Shown: positions 21,209 through 30,735 of the stretch, piece after piece
Layout: every line of letters starts with the position of its first letter
Position numbering within the stretch: the first letter of the stretch is position 1
NCBI RefSeq assembly: GCF_030550815.1
Contig: NZ_CP114583.1
Location: 509,818 to 573,817 of the forward strand
Reading direction: 5' to 3'
Origin: Candidatus Mycoplasma mahonii
GTDB lineage: Bacteria > Bacillota_I > Bacilli_A > Mycoplasmatales > Metamycoplasmataceae
DNA length: 64,000 nucleotides
Notes under the pieces: model-generated
What the model was told of the DNA's origin: nothing
Databases searched by the model: none
Seen by the model: the letters and a program-made list of their open reading frames with translations, nothing else
Translations under genes and position numbers: made by a program

Positions 21209-21358
21209 TTAATTCTTTTTGCTTTGATAACTAAAGTCTTTTCTGCCTAAAACTTCTTTTTCATAATCCTCTAAGATTTTTCTTTCTTCTTGGGTGATGA
21301 TTTTGTTTGTTCTTTTGGCTGCCAAAACTTTCATTTCTTCAAATTTTTTATTTTTCAT
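21209..21358 (-). CDS. small basic conserved protein, 49 aa (paralogue of 3756..3905)
   Basis: Starts MKNKKFEEMKVLAAKRTNKI and ends EKEVLGRKDFSYQSKKN. It aligns end to end with the 3756-3905 product. Its ATG lies within the 3' part of the membrane protein gene upstream (ATGA arrangement). Unknown function. Both copies are next to defence genes and have no repeats or membrane segments. Confidence 0.65.
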   Translation of the reverse strand: MKNKKFEEMKVLAAKRTNKIITQEERKILEDYEKEVLGRKDFSYQSKKN

Positions 21359-21846
21359 TTTGTTCCTACTTCTTTCTTGTTAATTGCTTCCAACGCTAAT
21401 GTGATAGAGATAAATACTAAAAATGATGATATAACAATACTAAAGATTAAAGTATTTTTATTTATCGTTGTCTTATGCTCAAAGGATAATATGTTTAATT
21501 TATCTTCATTACTCAAAGCACTTTGCATATCTAATAATTTGGTTGTTGACAAGGAATCAATATAAGATCTTGATGCTTTTAATTTATAAGATTCTAGTTC
21601 ACCCATATGCACATTATCAACATAGATCATTTGATTAACCTCATCTACTTTAATATTTTTAAAATAAGAAGTATCTGATTCATCACCTTTATTTAGCTCT
21701 AATGCATTATTAAAATCAAATAGCGTCTTAGTTTTATCGTGGTTTGTTTCGTTTGCCTTTATTAGAAAGATAATAGCAAAGATCATGATACCAATGGATG
21801 CGGCTAACGTTGTTAAAATAATGGTCAATTTATATGTTTTATTCAT
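21271..21846 (-). CDS. two-pass membrane protein with extracytoplasmic domain
   Basis: A hydrophobic segment at residues 8-29 (LTIILTTLAASIGIMIFAII), a ~100-residue polar region rich in Asp/Ser/Leu, and a second hydrophobic segment at ~133-153. With UGA as Trp the frame runs past a TGA at 21355 to TAG at 21271 (191 aa), ending WQPKEQTKSSPKKKEKS. That overlaps the 49-aa gene by 88 nt. If UGA were a stop here it would be 163 aa with a 3-base overlap. Function unknown. Confidence 0.5.
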
Positions 21847-21939
21847 ATATAAATTATAAAGAAAATATTAAAAAACAATATATGTAATATAAAATATTTG
21901 ATCGATATCATAAATGAACTTATATTAAAAATAAAAAGA

Positions 21940-22135
21940 TGCCACTTTTTGGGGTCAGTCTAGATTTTTCTACACTTCCATTACATTAATTATTGCTTAG
22001 TTTATGGATTGTATTGTGTATCACATGGTTAATTTTTCTTCTTTGCCATTTTTAACATTAATTTTATTTTTATTAATACGGTACTTATTTTTCAATTTAA
22101 AAGCATTCATGTACTTATAAATAGAAGTTCCTTCT
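21940..22135 (-). pseudogene. possible IS3-family relic
   Basis: Leftward frame FKEGTSIYKYMNAFKLKNKY resembles the HTH part of an IS3 OrfA. Next to it, tgtagaaaaatctagactga and the following cccc resemble an IS3 end. The evidence is short; the rest of 21847-22195 shows nothing. Confidence 0.3.
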
Positions 22136-22195
22136 TTAAAAAATAATAAAGAGATAATTGCCGTTTGAAATAATATTTATAGTAAGATTATTATA

Positions 22196-22810
22196 TGAAA
22201 GAAATATTGTTCTATAATAGTAAATGAATCTGATGATGATCCGAATAAAATATTACTTACTGAAAATAATAACTCTCTTTTAAAATATGTTGATAATAAA
22301 ATAATTTTTAATTCACATTATTCTAATGTTGATGAAGAAATAATTGTAAATTATAATAACATAGTTTTTGATGAAGTTTTATACAAAGATTTATGCATGT
22401 TAATGGATGTGGCTAAAAAAGAAGCAAGCGGTCTTTCAGGAATACAAATTGGAGAAGAGCTGCTTCCAAGATCTCTTCAAACGATAATATTTTCCAAAAT
22501 TACAAAAGCTTTTTATGAACCCCCAAGATCAATCTTCAGTTTTGTTTCAGGGTTATTTATTAATATATTGATGGGACATAAACTCACAGATGGAAATAAA
22601 AGAGTCTCCTTATTATTTTTAATTCTTTCTTTAAGATATTTTGGATATCATTTTTCTTGGTCAAAAGGAATTCACCAAAATTATACTTTTTATGAAACAA
22701 AAATAGAAAAAATTGTGAAAGACTTAGAAAAAGGTTATAATGAAAAAGATGAAATCAATATTGAAAAATGAGTTAAAAAATATTCCACAATTGCATTGTA
22801 TTGGAGATAA
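22196..22810 (+). CDS. Doc/Fic-fold protein, putative toxin, with uncertain 5' end
   Basis: The core has MGHKLTDGNKRVSLLFLILS, the Doc-type H-x-x-x-D-G-N-K-R active-site loop, and an upstream VAKKEASGLSGIQIGEELLP. The family AMPylates or phosphorylates targets such as EF-Tu. The coding frame extends upstream of ATG 22397 through EIIVNYNNIVFDEVLYKDLC to about 22196, but the good ATG at 22195 is one base out of frame. Either a one-base insertion broke the start, or translation begins at 22397. A UGA-Trp near the 3' end extends it to 22810. Confidence 0.65.
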
Positions 22811-22811
22811 A

Positions 22812-22943
22812 ATGAAAAAAATTATAAATAAAAAACAAAAAAATGACATAATATTTTCAAAAAGAGAAGCATTAAGAATAGCTAAGGAAGCTTTTGATGA
22901 CGAATTTCTAAAAAAAGAAATGAAAATATTAGCAAAAAGATAA
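22812..22943 (+). CDS. small basic protein following the Doc-like gene, 43 aa
   Basis: ATG comes 1 nt after the Doc stop, with GGAG upstream. It reads KKIINKKQKNDIIFSKREAL then RIAKEAFDDEFLKKEMKI. Position and size suggest an antidote or accessory factor. Doc antitoxins normally come first and resemble Phd, which this does not, so the role is open. Confidence 0.5.
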   Translation: MKKIINKKQKNDIIFSKREALRIAKEAFDDEFLKKEMKILAKR

Positions 22944-22950
22944 TATCTTA

Positions 22951-22976
22951 AATGGCAATTATCCCTTTATGATGGT
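22951..22976. repeat. dispersed motif attatcccyttatggtagg, copy 2
   Basis: AAATGGCAATTATCCCTTTA then TGATGG, between the Doc cassette and the next operon. Confidence 0.5.
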
Positions 22977-23002
22977 TGTGGTACTCGGCATGTTATTTCT
23001 AT

Positions 23003-23053
23003 TAGTATTGCAATAGTATTGCAAAAATATTTTCATCTATAATAGTATTACAA
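23003..23053 (+). promoter_or_regulatory. autoregulatory-type promoter with 17-bp palindrome and iterons
   Basis: TTGCAATA-G-TATTGCAA (23008-23024) is a perfect palindrome made from two adjacent 11-bp TAGTATTGCAA units (23003, 23014). A third unit, TAGTATTACAA, starts at 23043. TATAAT lies at 23038-23043, so a bound protein would cover the -35 area and the start site. Confidence 0.7.
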
Positions 23054-23086
23054 AAGACATTACATTCGGAAATAAAAGGAGAGAAA

Positions 23087-23272
23087 ATGCAAAAAACAAG
23101 AGAAGAAATAGTTAAAAGCAATAACATCGTAATAACCAAAACTCAAATTACTAAAAGTATTCAGGCCATAAATGCCATGGCTTATGAAAGAGTGCCACTG
23201 GTACTAACTCATTCCAAGTCAAAACAAAAAAAACAATACGATAGCATTGTTAAAGAATTGGGATTGGTGTAA
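23087..23272 (+). CDS. small putative DNA-binding regulator/antitoxin, 61 aa
   Basis: A GGAG SD precedes ATG. It reads MQKTREEIVKSNNIVITKTQ, then ITKSIQAINAMAYERVPLVL and a Lys-rich end. It is first in its operon behind a palindrome, overlaps the next gene as TAATG, and has antitoxin size. These features suggest an autoregulating DNA-binding protein. No domain recognised. Confidence 0.5.
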   Translation: MQKTREEIVKSNNIVITKTQITKSIQAINAMAYERVPLVLTHSKSKQKKQYDSIVKELGLV

Positions 23273-24294
23273 TGGCTTTAAAAAAAATGACATTTAATGA
23301 AAGAAGAAAAAGTTACATTGTACCCTTAATATCAATTATTGAAAATTCATGAATAATAAAATCGAAATTATCAGATTTTAAATCTATGAATGTAATAAAT
23401 AATTATAGTATAAAAGAAAATGTTGATTGGATATATGGCAAGGCTCCAGCACAAGACGATATGGAGTGATTGATGTGCAAATATCTTCTTTTATATATTG
23501 CTGGTATGCATGCAATTAATGTTGATATGCATGCATTAGATTATACTTCATTTAATTATGCTGATAATAAGAAGGAATTCATACATTTAAATTTTTTATT
23601 AAAAAACTCAAAATCGAAAATCGAATCATTCTTTGAAAATGAATTTATAATAAAATGAATTAAATTTAATAAATTTAAATTTGAAACTATAAATTATGAA
23701 CCGATTGAAACTAAAACAATAATAGAAAATCTAAAAAATGTACCTGCAAATATTGGTGATATGATTAAATTGTTATTGAAAAAAAATATCACCGAAGAAG
23801 AATCAATAGGATTTATAAGTAAAATACATGCAGAATTTGAAAGTGAATTTCCAAAAGATCAAAAATATTTGAATCAAATAGATAAAGTTATATATGAGAA
23901 AACATGAACTTTAGCTAAGAAAATAATTAATAAAGTTGATGGCGCTAAAGGGCATAAGGGAAAAAGTCAATTAACGGTAAAGGATATATCACATAATTTT
24001 GCTTTACTTGCTTCATTAATATATAAATTAATATCAATAAATGATGAAAATGAAAATCTTAAAAAAGTAGAAAATAATGAGTAAAAAAGATCACTTAATA
24101 ACCCATCTGACATAATTGGGTCAGTAACCGAAAAACACAAAGAAGAAATACAATTATGCACACAAGAAATAAATATTTCTAAAATTAAAAATACATAGAA
24201 ACCAACGTTGATAAAAAATCATAAACTTCCATTTGAAAACACAGCTGAATTTTCCATCAATGAAATTAAAGGAAAAAGAGAGGAGAGGACATAA
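23272..24294 (+). pseudogene. uncharacterised protein gene interrupted by two late stop codons
   Basis: 270 aa are read from ATG 23272 to TAA 24082, with several UGA-Trp codons. There are no membrane segments. Notable stretches are WIYGKAPAQDDMEWLMCKYL and GDMIKLLLKKNITEEES. The same frame then continues coding-like (NNPSDIIGSVTEKHKEEIQL), meets a TAG, continues (LPFENTAEFSINEIKGKREE) and ends by overlapping the next gene as TAATG. Either the 270-aa form is functional or the ~340-aa gene has decayed. Family unknown; context suggests a defence or toxin role. Confidence 0.45.
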
Positions 24295-24479
24295 TGATAA
24301 TAGGAATTGCAATTTTTGTATTAATTATTGTTTTGATATGTTTTTTGATATCAAAAGGCAAAAGAGAAAACACAAAAACAAATTTAGAAATAGAAAAATT
24401 TGATTTAGAAAAAAAGAAATTAGAAATAGAAAAAAAAGAAATTAGAAATAGAAAAAAAGATAAGGAGCAAAATGATTAA
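24294..24479 (+). CDS. single-pass membrane protein with Lys/Glu coiled coil, 61 aa
   Basis: MIIGIAIFVLIIVLICFLIS forms one membrane helix. The rest is a charged coiled coil (EIEKFDLEKKKLEIEKKEI). GAGAGG precedes ATG, which overlaps the preceding frame. It may be a small membrane component of the operon. Confidence 0.55.
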   Translation: MIIGIAIFVLIIVLICFLISKGKRENTKTNLEIEKFDLEKKKLEIEKKEIRNRKKDKEQND

Positions 24480-24597
24480 TTGAATAAGAAGAATGACAAT
24501 TAAATATTTAGCAAGCGAGATTAAAAGAGGAGACAAAGTGCCAGAAAGTTTTAAGATAAAACCTTCACTCAAGTTAATAGTCGAGACAATTGTCTAA
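24472..24597 (+). CDS. small basic protein, 41 aa
   Basis: A strong AAGGAG lies 5 nt before ATG 24472, which overlaps the previous gene by 8 nt. It reads MINWIRRMTIKYLASEIKRG then VPESFKIKPSLKLIVETIV. Last gene of the operon. Unknown. Confidence 0.45.
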
Positions 24598-24739
24598 GAA
24601 GCGCGTTCTAAGAGACAAAACATCTCAAAAGGTGTTTAATAACAATGAAAAAACAAGGAGACTAGTCGTATTTGCAAAAACATACTAACTAGGATATAAA
24701 TATGATTGAATATATAAAATGGTTAGAAAGCATTAAATA

Positions 24740-25105
24740 ATGGTATTAAAAGACAATTAAATAAAGCAATGGGGCTTATATTTGGCCAATATCCCATATT
24801 AAGATCAAGGATCATTAAGCTTTAAACATAAAGCAAAACCGATAGTTATTTATCATTTTAATGGTGGTGACATCATTGCATTACTCGTCACTAGTAATGA
24901 AAATCCTGATGGCACACCCAAGATCAACACTGTGCCTTGACATGTTGAAGTGAAATTACAAAGACACTCATTAATAAAAGTTTCAAAACCAATGATGCTT
25001 AATAAGGATGCATTATTTAAATATTTTGGAATTCAGGCAAATACCAAAACAAGAAGACAAGTAAAAGGTTCCTTTAAAAAATCAGTAGTATTAAAAGAAG
25101 TATAA
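24740..25105 (+). pseudogene. PemK/MazF-like toxin remnant
   Basis: ATG VLKDN TAA IKQWGLYLANIPY TAA, then an open frame DQGSLSFKHKAKPIVIYHFN, GGDIIALLVTSNENPDG, VPWHVEVKLQRHSLIKVSKP. The order G-x-IYLADI-P..., KxKPxV-ILS-like strand and the IKLS-like strand resembles PemK/MazF RNases. Two TAA codons lie before the core. A tiny frame ending LESIK overlaps the start and may be the tail of a lost antitoxin. Confidence 0.45.
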
Positions 25106-25129
25106 AAAACAGCCACTACAGCTGTTTTT
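25106..25129 (+). terminator. rho-independent terminator after the PemK-like remnant
   Basis: AAAACAGC-CACTACA-GCTGTTTT followed by T-rich sequence. Confidence 0.85.
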
Positions 25130-25130
25130 G

Positions 25131-25180
25131 TTTTCCCTTACGGAAGTTATGTTTGTCGTAGTATTTTCCCTTACGGAAGT
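25131..25180. repeat. 17-bp direct repeat ttttcccttacggaagt
   Basis: Two exact copies (25131-25147, 25164-25180) spaced 33 bp. Inside each, the arms around TACGGAAG do not form a strong hairpin. Possibly a duplicated terminator-proximal or insertion-site sequence. Confidence 0.7.
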
Positions 25181-25343
25181 AACGCATAATTATTATAACT
25201 AATAAAATATTTAATTATTAAAATATTAAAGTTGTTTTTTTCATGCATTATGATATTAAAATAAATAAAAAAGTCTTTAATGTAGAATCAACAATTCAGA
25301 TCATTGATGGTGCATCTCCAATAATGGGACATAAATCATTAAA

Positions 25344-26978
25344 CTATTTCACAATATATAAATGCTTTTTAGCTCTAGTAACGGCGGTATAAAGCATTTT
25401 TTTACTTACTTTTCCTGTTGGTAAATAAAGAATCACATTATTGTATTCAGATCCTTGCGACTTATGAATGGTAATGGCATAAGCAAGTTCAATAGCTGCC
25501 CGGGTAAATTTGTTAGTTGGTAGATAAAAGATTGATTGAGTATCTTGTGAGATGAATTTATAGCATGATTTAAAGGGAGCAAACGTTTTATTGATGTGAT
25601 CATATATTCGCACCTTCTCTTCACCTAGAAATAACCCTGTAGTGCCATTGGTGATGTTTCAGTGTCACATGTTTTTAATGACAATGATCTTATCATTTAA
25701 ATGCACTGGTGTTTTATTAACAAATGCTTCCATCTCATCACTTCAAACTTGCGTATAAAATGATTCTGTATGAAGTTTTAAAGCAAACCTTTCCTTAATG
25801 ATATTATTAATTTCGATTGTTCCATTATGATAATTTCTTCTAGGAGTAATCATAATATGAGAATTATCTTTAATGATCTTGTTAAAAGCCTCGTCTTTAG
25901 ATATGTATGAAATACCTTGATATTCATTCCTAGGATCTAGGTGGCCATTTTTCCTGACAAATTGGCCCATGTCTTGAATCGATAAGATATCAGTCTTTTG
26001 GGTTCGATGAATTTGTTTTAAAGGAAAGTAAGACATTTTCTTGTCTAAAATAGCTTCGATAAAAGGTTTTCCTTCACCAACTGGTTCTAATTGGGCCGGA
26101 TCACCCACAAAAATCATTTTTTTGTCCGTGATTTTAATGGAGTTGTTTCAGACTCTTTGCAGTTCACCTCATAGTTCATCATCAATCATTGACGATTCGT
26201 CGATGATTAAACATTCTTTAGCTTGAACCTGGCTTCTTTTAAAACCTAATATTTCATATTTTCAGGGAGTGATTTCTTTAATGATTGGCTCTAATCATGA
26301 ATGAATTGTTTTACCTAAGATCACTTGTGAAGCTTTACCAGTTGGAGCAATCCGAGATACATTTCATCCTTCAGCTTTTAATTGATTAGAAATGTGTTTA
26401 ATTAAATGAGATTTACCAGAACCGGCAAAACCGGTAATGATTAACTCAGATAAGTTTAAAGCATTGTCATAAGCATTTTTTTGAAAAGTATCCAGTTCAT
26501 TGATATTGCCAATGGCAAACATTTCATCTTTAGTTTTAATTGATCAGACATCATTAACATGTTGTTTCTTCACAATTTTTTTAGTTTGTTTTGGTTTTAT
26601 TTTAACAGCATGAGTATGACCAAATAAATCAGTCATTTTTGCTTTATCAAGCGGTTCAATATTTTTAAATTTAATACTTTTCCCTAACCGAATTGCTTTA
26701 TGGACTTTCGATATGTTCTTAGTCACATAATATGTTTCTGCATCATTAGGGTTCTCAATATACTTTAAGAATGTTTTATTATAAATTTTGATATAATAAA
26801 GTTGATGGTTGACTTCCACAAAGACCATGACGCCAGCTCTTTTTAGAAAATTATATGCAGTAACATCAATGGAGTTATCTGCTTTGATGGTTTCATCATT
26901 TAAATCTAAATACAATTTGTCTTGATGGATTCTGACAAGTCATTCATCAACTAATTTATATATTTCTTTTGGTGTCAT
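25344..26978 (-). CDS. RecD-like (SF1B) ATP-dependent DNA helicase
   Basis: 544 aa joined across UGA-Trp codons. A ~180-aa N-terminal region precedes the motor. Walker A is IITGFAGSGKSHLIKHI; motif II is CLIIDESSMIDDEL; motif III is KMIFVGDPAQLEPVGEGKPF; later SF1 motifs are ELAYAITIHKSQGSEYNNVI and LYTAVTRAKKHLYIVK. This is the RecD/TraA helicase pattern (5'-3' translocase) without RecB/C. It is shorter than RecD2. It may serve repair or defence; the nearest neighbours are accessory genes. Confidence 0.88.
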
Positions 26979-27210
26979 GATAAATCCATCCTTTCTCAAA
27001 TATTATATATGTTAAAAGATATTAAAAAACAACCATGTCTAATGCCCATTAATAATTATTTAATATCCTTAAAAGTGATCTAAAGTAACATCTGTTGTTG
27101 CTTTAAAAACCACTCTTGTTTCATTGGGATATGCACACCACTAAAAGCAAAATATGCCACAAGCGTCATAAAAACTACATAAGTAGTATTTTTTCTTATT
27201 TCAAATAATT
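26979..27210. other. intergenic
   Basis: No gene seen; the helicase promoter should lie here. Confidence 0.4.
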
Positions 27211-28230
27211 TTAAACAAAGTATTTATTAACTAAAGATGCTAAGACTAAATTTTTATATGGACGATAGCGACCGTTAGTTTCTATTTTAACAATTCCTAA
27301 GTCAACTAATTTATCTATGTATTTTTTAATCGTCTTATTATTTTGTTGGGCTTTATTAACTAAATATTTATTAGACACTTTAACTCCAGAGAATGATCAT
27401 ACAACTATTTTTTTAAAGATGTCATTATTTTTTATTTCTTCAAAGTTTGTTACTTCTTGGATTTTTTTGTGATATTCATTGATAAATTTAATAGTGATTT
27501 CAAATGATGAAATAAGAATTACTAACATATATTCTAAATATCTATTAAAGTCTCCTTCATCAGCTAATTTTAGTGCTTTATAGTATGTTTTTTTATCTTT
27601 TCAAATACTATATGAAAATACTGATGCTGGAATATTAAGAATTTTAAATTTATATAAAAGTAAAGCAAATAAAATTCTGCCTGTTCTACCATTACCATCG
27701 ATAAAAGGATGAATTCTTTCAAATTCATGATGAATTAATAGCGATTTAACGATTGTGTTTTGATTCCAATCATCATTAATCATTGAAGTTAAGACAGCAA
27801 CAAGATTTGGTACATTAGCAGCAGAAGGAGGTTTATACACAATATTTTGCTTATTATCTTTTATTGTAACTGGCGTTTTTCTGAAACCTATTGTTCTAGC
27901 TCTAATATTGTCGTTTATTCATTCTATATCTTTAGATCTAATTAATTCTGAAGCAACTAATCTTTTATGTGCTTGTTTTAAAGTTTCTCTATATCTAACA
28001 TATGGTGATAAATGATTTTTTTCTAAAATGATCATGTCATCATAAGCTTCATCCACAGTTGTGTGAATATCCTCAACAGCATTTGAAGCTATTGCATCGG
28101 TTGATTCTAATAGATATGTTAATAAATATGGATTCTTCATCTTGGCTAAAAGCACATTGACTTTGCCAATTAAATCGGTTGTTTTAATCAATAATTCCAT
28201 AACTTTGTTATTTAAATTTATATTTTTCAT
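27211..28230 (-). CDS. Fic-family adenylyltransferase
   Basis: 339 aa with UGA-Trp. The active-site loop HPFIDGNGRTGR (residues 174-185) fits HPFxxGNGRxxR exactly, and FERI precedes it. Upstream, ESTDAIASNAVEDIHTTVDE resembles the inhibitory (S/T)xxxE(G/N) helix region plus Fic_N. The C-terminal ~90 aa look like a winged helix (SGVKVSNKYLVNKAQQNNKT). Such proteins AMPylate target proteins and may bind DNA. ATG 28230 has GGAAATT upstream; 28242 is an alternative. Monocistronic. Confidence 0.87.
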
Positions 28231-28333
28231 ATTAATTTCCATTTCCACTCATTTCCATTTTAACATAATATTTGGAATAGTGGTAAAAATATAGATAATT
28301 TGGAAATTGTCTTTAAATATATACAACTTCAAA

Positions 28334-29293
28334 TTATTTTTGTGAATTTTCAAGAAGATTATTTATCTTTCCAAAATTAATTTTTAAAGAAGTATTATCA
28401 TGCAATCGATCCCATTTTTCATTGTTATTAACATTTTTTTCTTCATAAACCGTCATGGCTAATTCTAATTCTTTATGATTTTTATTGTATTTTTTCAAAT
28501 ATTCTCTTATTTTATTTGCTGTCATATCATCTTCATTTTTATTTGAATGATTAAAATTAAAATAATAATGACACAATTCATGAACTAAAGTAAATATATA
28601 AGAATACTCTCTCTTTTTCATATCACTCATAAAAATAAATCTTTGGTTCTTTCGTTTAAAACAAGCACCATGAATTGTTGAATCAGGAATAAATGGTGCA
28701 TTGATTAAAATGATGCCATTATTATTTAAAAATGATTCCAATTCTTTTAATCTATCATCAATATCTTTGCTATTTATTAATATGTCTAAAATGCCCTTTA
28801 AAACTGAAGGTCCACTTGATTTTTTGAATTTACCTACAGAAATTAAATTGCCATATTTTTTTTCAAGCAAAGACAATCAAAAATAAGCCAAGGGTTTATC
28901 TTTGTATTTTTTAAATCCAACAATAGTTTTTAAAAATTCAGATTTTTTATCAGAAACTTTATTAGCACCAAGCCACTCTGAAGCTTTATTTATAAGTGTT
29001 TCTTTACTGAATAATGCCATACTTCGTTGTGATTCTAAAAAATTAGCAATAACTTTCATTTCTTGATCACTAGATCTTTTAATAAACTCATCATGACTAA
29101 TTTTTGCTTTTAATAATGAAAAAGCGGGAAGATTTAATGCCATTTCTATTTTTCTAGATGGTTTAAGTTGCAATTCCCTTTTACCAGAAAGCAATTCTGA
29201 AATAAGTTGTGGAGAAAGACCCGTACTAATGGATAAGTCTTTTTGACTGATATTTTCATATGTCATACTATCTTTTAAAATTTCTATAATCAT
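28334..29293 (-). CDS. HTH (XRE)-ImmA/IrrE metalloprotease fusion, antitoxin of a HigBA pair
   Basis: 319 aa; two pieces join across UGA-Trp. Residues ~15-45 form an XRE HTH (ISQKDLSISTGLSPQLISEL). The second half is an ImmA/IrrE peptidase with zinc motif HELCH at 238-242 in IFTLVHELCHYYFNF. It follows the HigB-like gene, with GAGGAGC before its ATG. HigA binds its own promoter; a protease domain in the same chain could cleave a partner on stress. No truncation seen. Confidence 0.85.
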
Positions 29294-29319
29294 TTTTTGC
29301 TCCTCTTTAAATATTTTCT

Positions 29320-29628
29320 TTAATAATTGTGTGGGTGTATTTTTAATATAACTATTTTTATAATTTTTATTAGTTCATTATTATCTGTTGTGAATTGAAT
29401 TCTATATTTTTTATTCAATCTAGCTGACCATTCATTTTTGGTGCCTCGTATCTTTTCTATATTGAGTCCTTTATATGTACTTTGAACCATTAACAAATTG
29501 TCTTGATTAACTATTTTTTCTTTAAAACTTGTGCATTTTTCTCAAATTTCTTTACTAAAAGTTTTAATAAAAATATCTTTATTTTCATATTTTTGTTTCA
29601 TTTTTTTATTTTTATAAGAGATATTCAT
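29320..29628 (-). CDS. higB: HigB/RelE-family toxin
   Basis: 102 aa. Shows IRGTKNEWSARLNKKYRIQF then TTDNNELIKIIKIVILKIHP, the conserved core and C-terminal strand of HigB-type mRNA interferases (plasmid maintenance killer family). The N-terminal SYKNKKMKQKYENKDIFIKT is typical. It comes 26 nt before the HTH-ImmA gene on the same strand, in the toxin-first order of hig operons. Confidence 0.85.
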
Positions 29629-30209
29629 AATAATAATTATATCACTTATGCTATTTATTATACATAAAAGTTAAATAAAAAGCAAAACTTTTAAACAGTT
29701 TTCTGTATAGTTTAAACATAAATCAAAAAGCTGATTAATTAAATAACTTTGTTTAGAAATTAGAATTAAATAATAGTAATATATCTAAAATATTTTATTA
29801 AAGGAAATAGTATTTCAAAAGGATAAAAAGTCAATATCACAATAATTGACAAAGAATGATTAAAGATTAATAATTAATAGATAGTTACTTATTTACCAAA
29901 AATTTCAAAATGATTATGATTTTAGATTAAAAATATATATAGGTAAAAAATCCATGTTAAAGTACTTATCTTAGTTTTTTCATTTGGAGAAAAATTTGTT
30001 AGTGAACAACATATTCAAGACTATTTTGAATTAATTGATGAGTACGCAAAAATAAACGAAAAAATTATAGATTATAAAACTGTAATTTTTTATTTACTTC
30101 TATATTTATCTTTCTTTTCTTTTTTACATATTCAAGAAACTAGATAAGGACTTTATTAATATGTTCTATATGTAAAGAATCTTCTGCAATCTTTTATAAC
30201 ACCTTTTTT
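29629..30209. other. gene-poor stretch
   Basis: No complete gene. A plus-strand scrap near 30000-30150 reads FVSEQHIQDYFELIDEYAKI and then stops; it is unassigned. Confidence 0.4.
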
Positions 30210-30385
30210 CTAAAATGGGATAGCAGCTAGTTTAATCAACATTGTAATGATAAAGATCGGATCTACTAAAGATATTAAATTAATTGCTTTAAAATGATTA
30301 GTTAATGTAAATGATGTTAACATAGATCAAAATATTATTTCTCCAAAGTAATTAGGATATCTTGATATCTTTCATAATCTACTTT
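30210..30385 (-). pseudogene. C-terminal relic of a DUF1295/isoprenylcysteine-methyltransferase-like membrane protein
   Basis: Leftward LWKISRYPNYFGEIIFWSML, then DPIFIITMLIKLAAIPF and a TAG. The words W-x-SR-PNYFGEI and the following helices match DUF1295/ICMT-type proteins. The 5' part (30386-30700) is full of stops. Confidence 0.5.
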
Positions 30386-30735
30386 TAATAAAGTTAATAA
30401 TAACTTAGTCTTTCTTTTTTAGTTATCACCATTTTTTGATTTGATATTGAACATTTCATTTATATTTCTTTATTTAATGATATATATTACATTTATGATT
30501 ACCAACTTTAGAAATCGATCAAAGTTTTTTTGCTAGATATACTATTCTTCCCTTATTCACATCTCTTTTAAAATTTCTTGCCGTTGAATATAACTTATTT
30601 TACTATTATTTTCTCCTTATTTTGAGTGTGCTACTTTTTAGGAGTAGATTTAAAATATTATTTCTAACCATTACTTTCCTGATTTAAATAAGAAAAACAT
30701 ATAGTGCTATAATTCCATTAAAGAAAGAAGGCATT

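Noticed and set aside
22981-23060. CRISPR-like repeats
   Set aside because: The 11-bp units are adjacent or irregularly spaced and fit an operator better; no spacers or cas genes were seen anywhere in the window.
25244-25400. Plus-strand frame MHYDIKINKKVFNVES...
   Set aside because: It overlaps the 3' end of the RecD-like gene on the other strand and has no SD or known family; it could be a relic but support is too weak.
28701-28886. Split between an XRE regulator and a separate ImmA protease gene
   Set aside because: The two share a frame and are divided only by a UGA, which is Trp here; treated as one gene.
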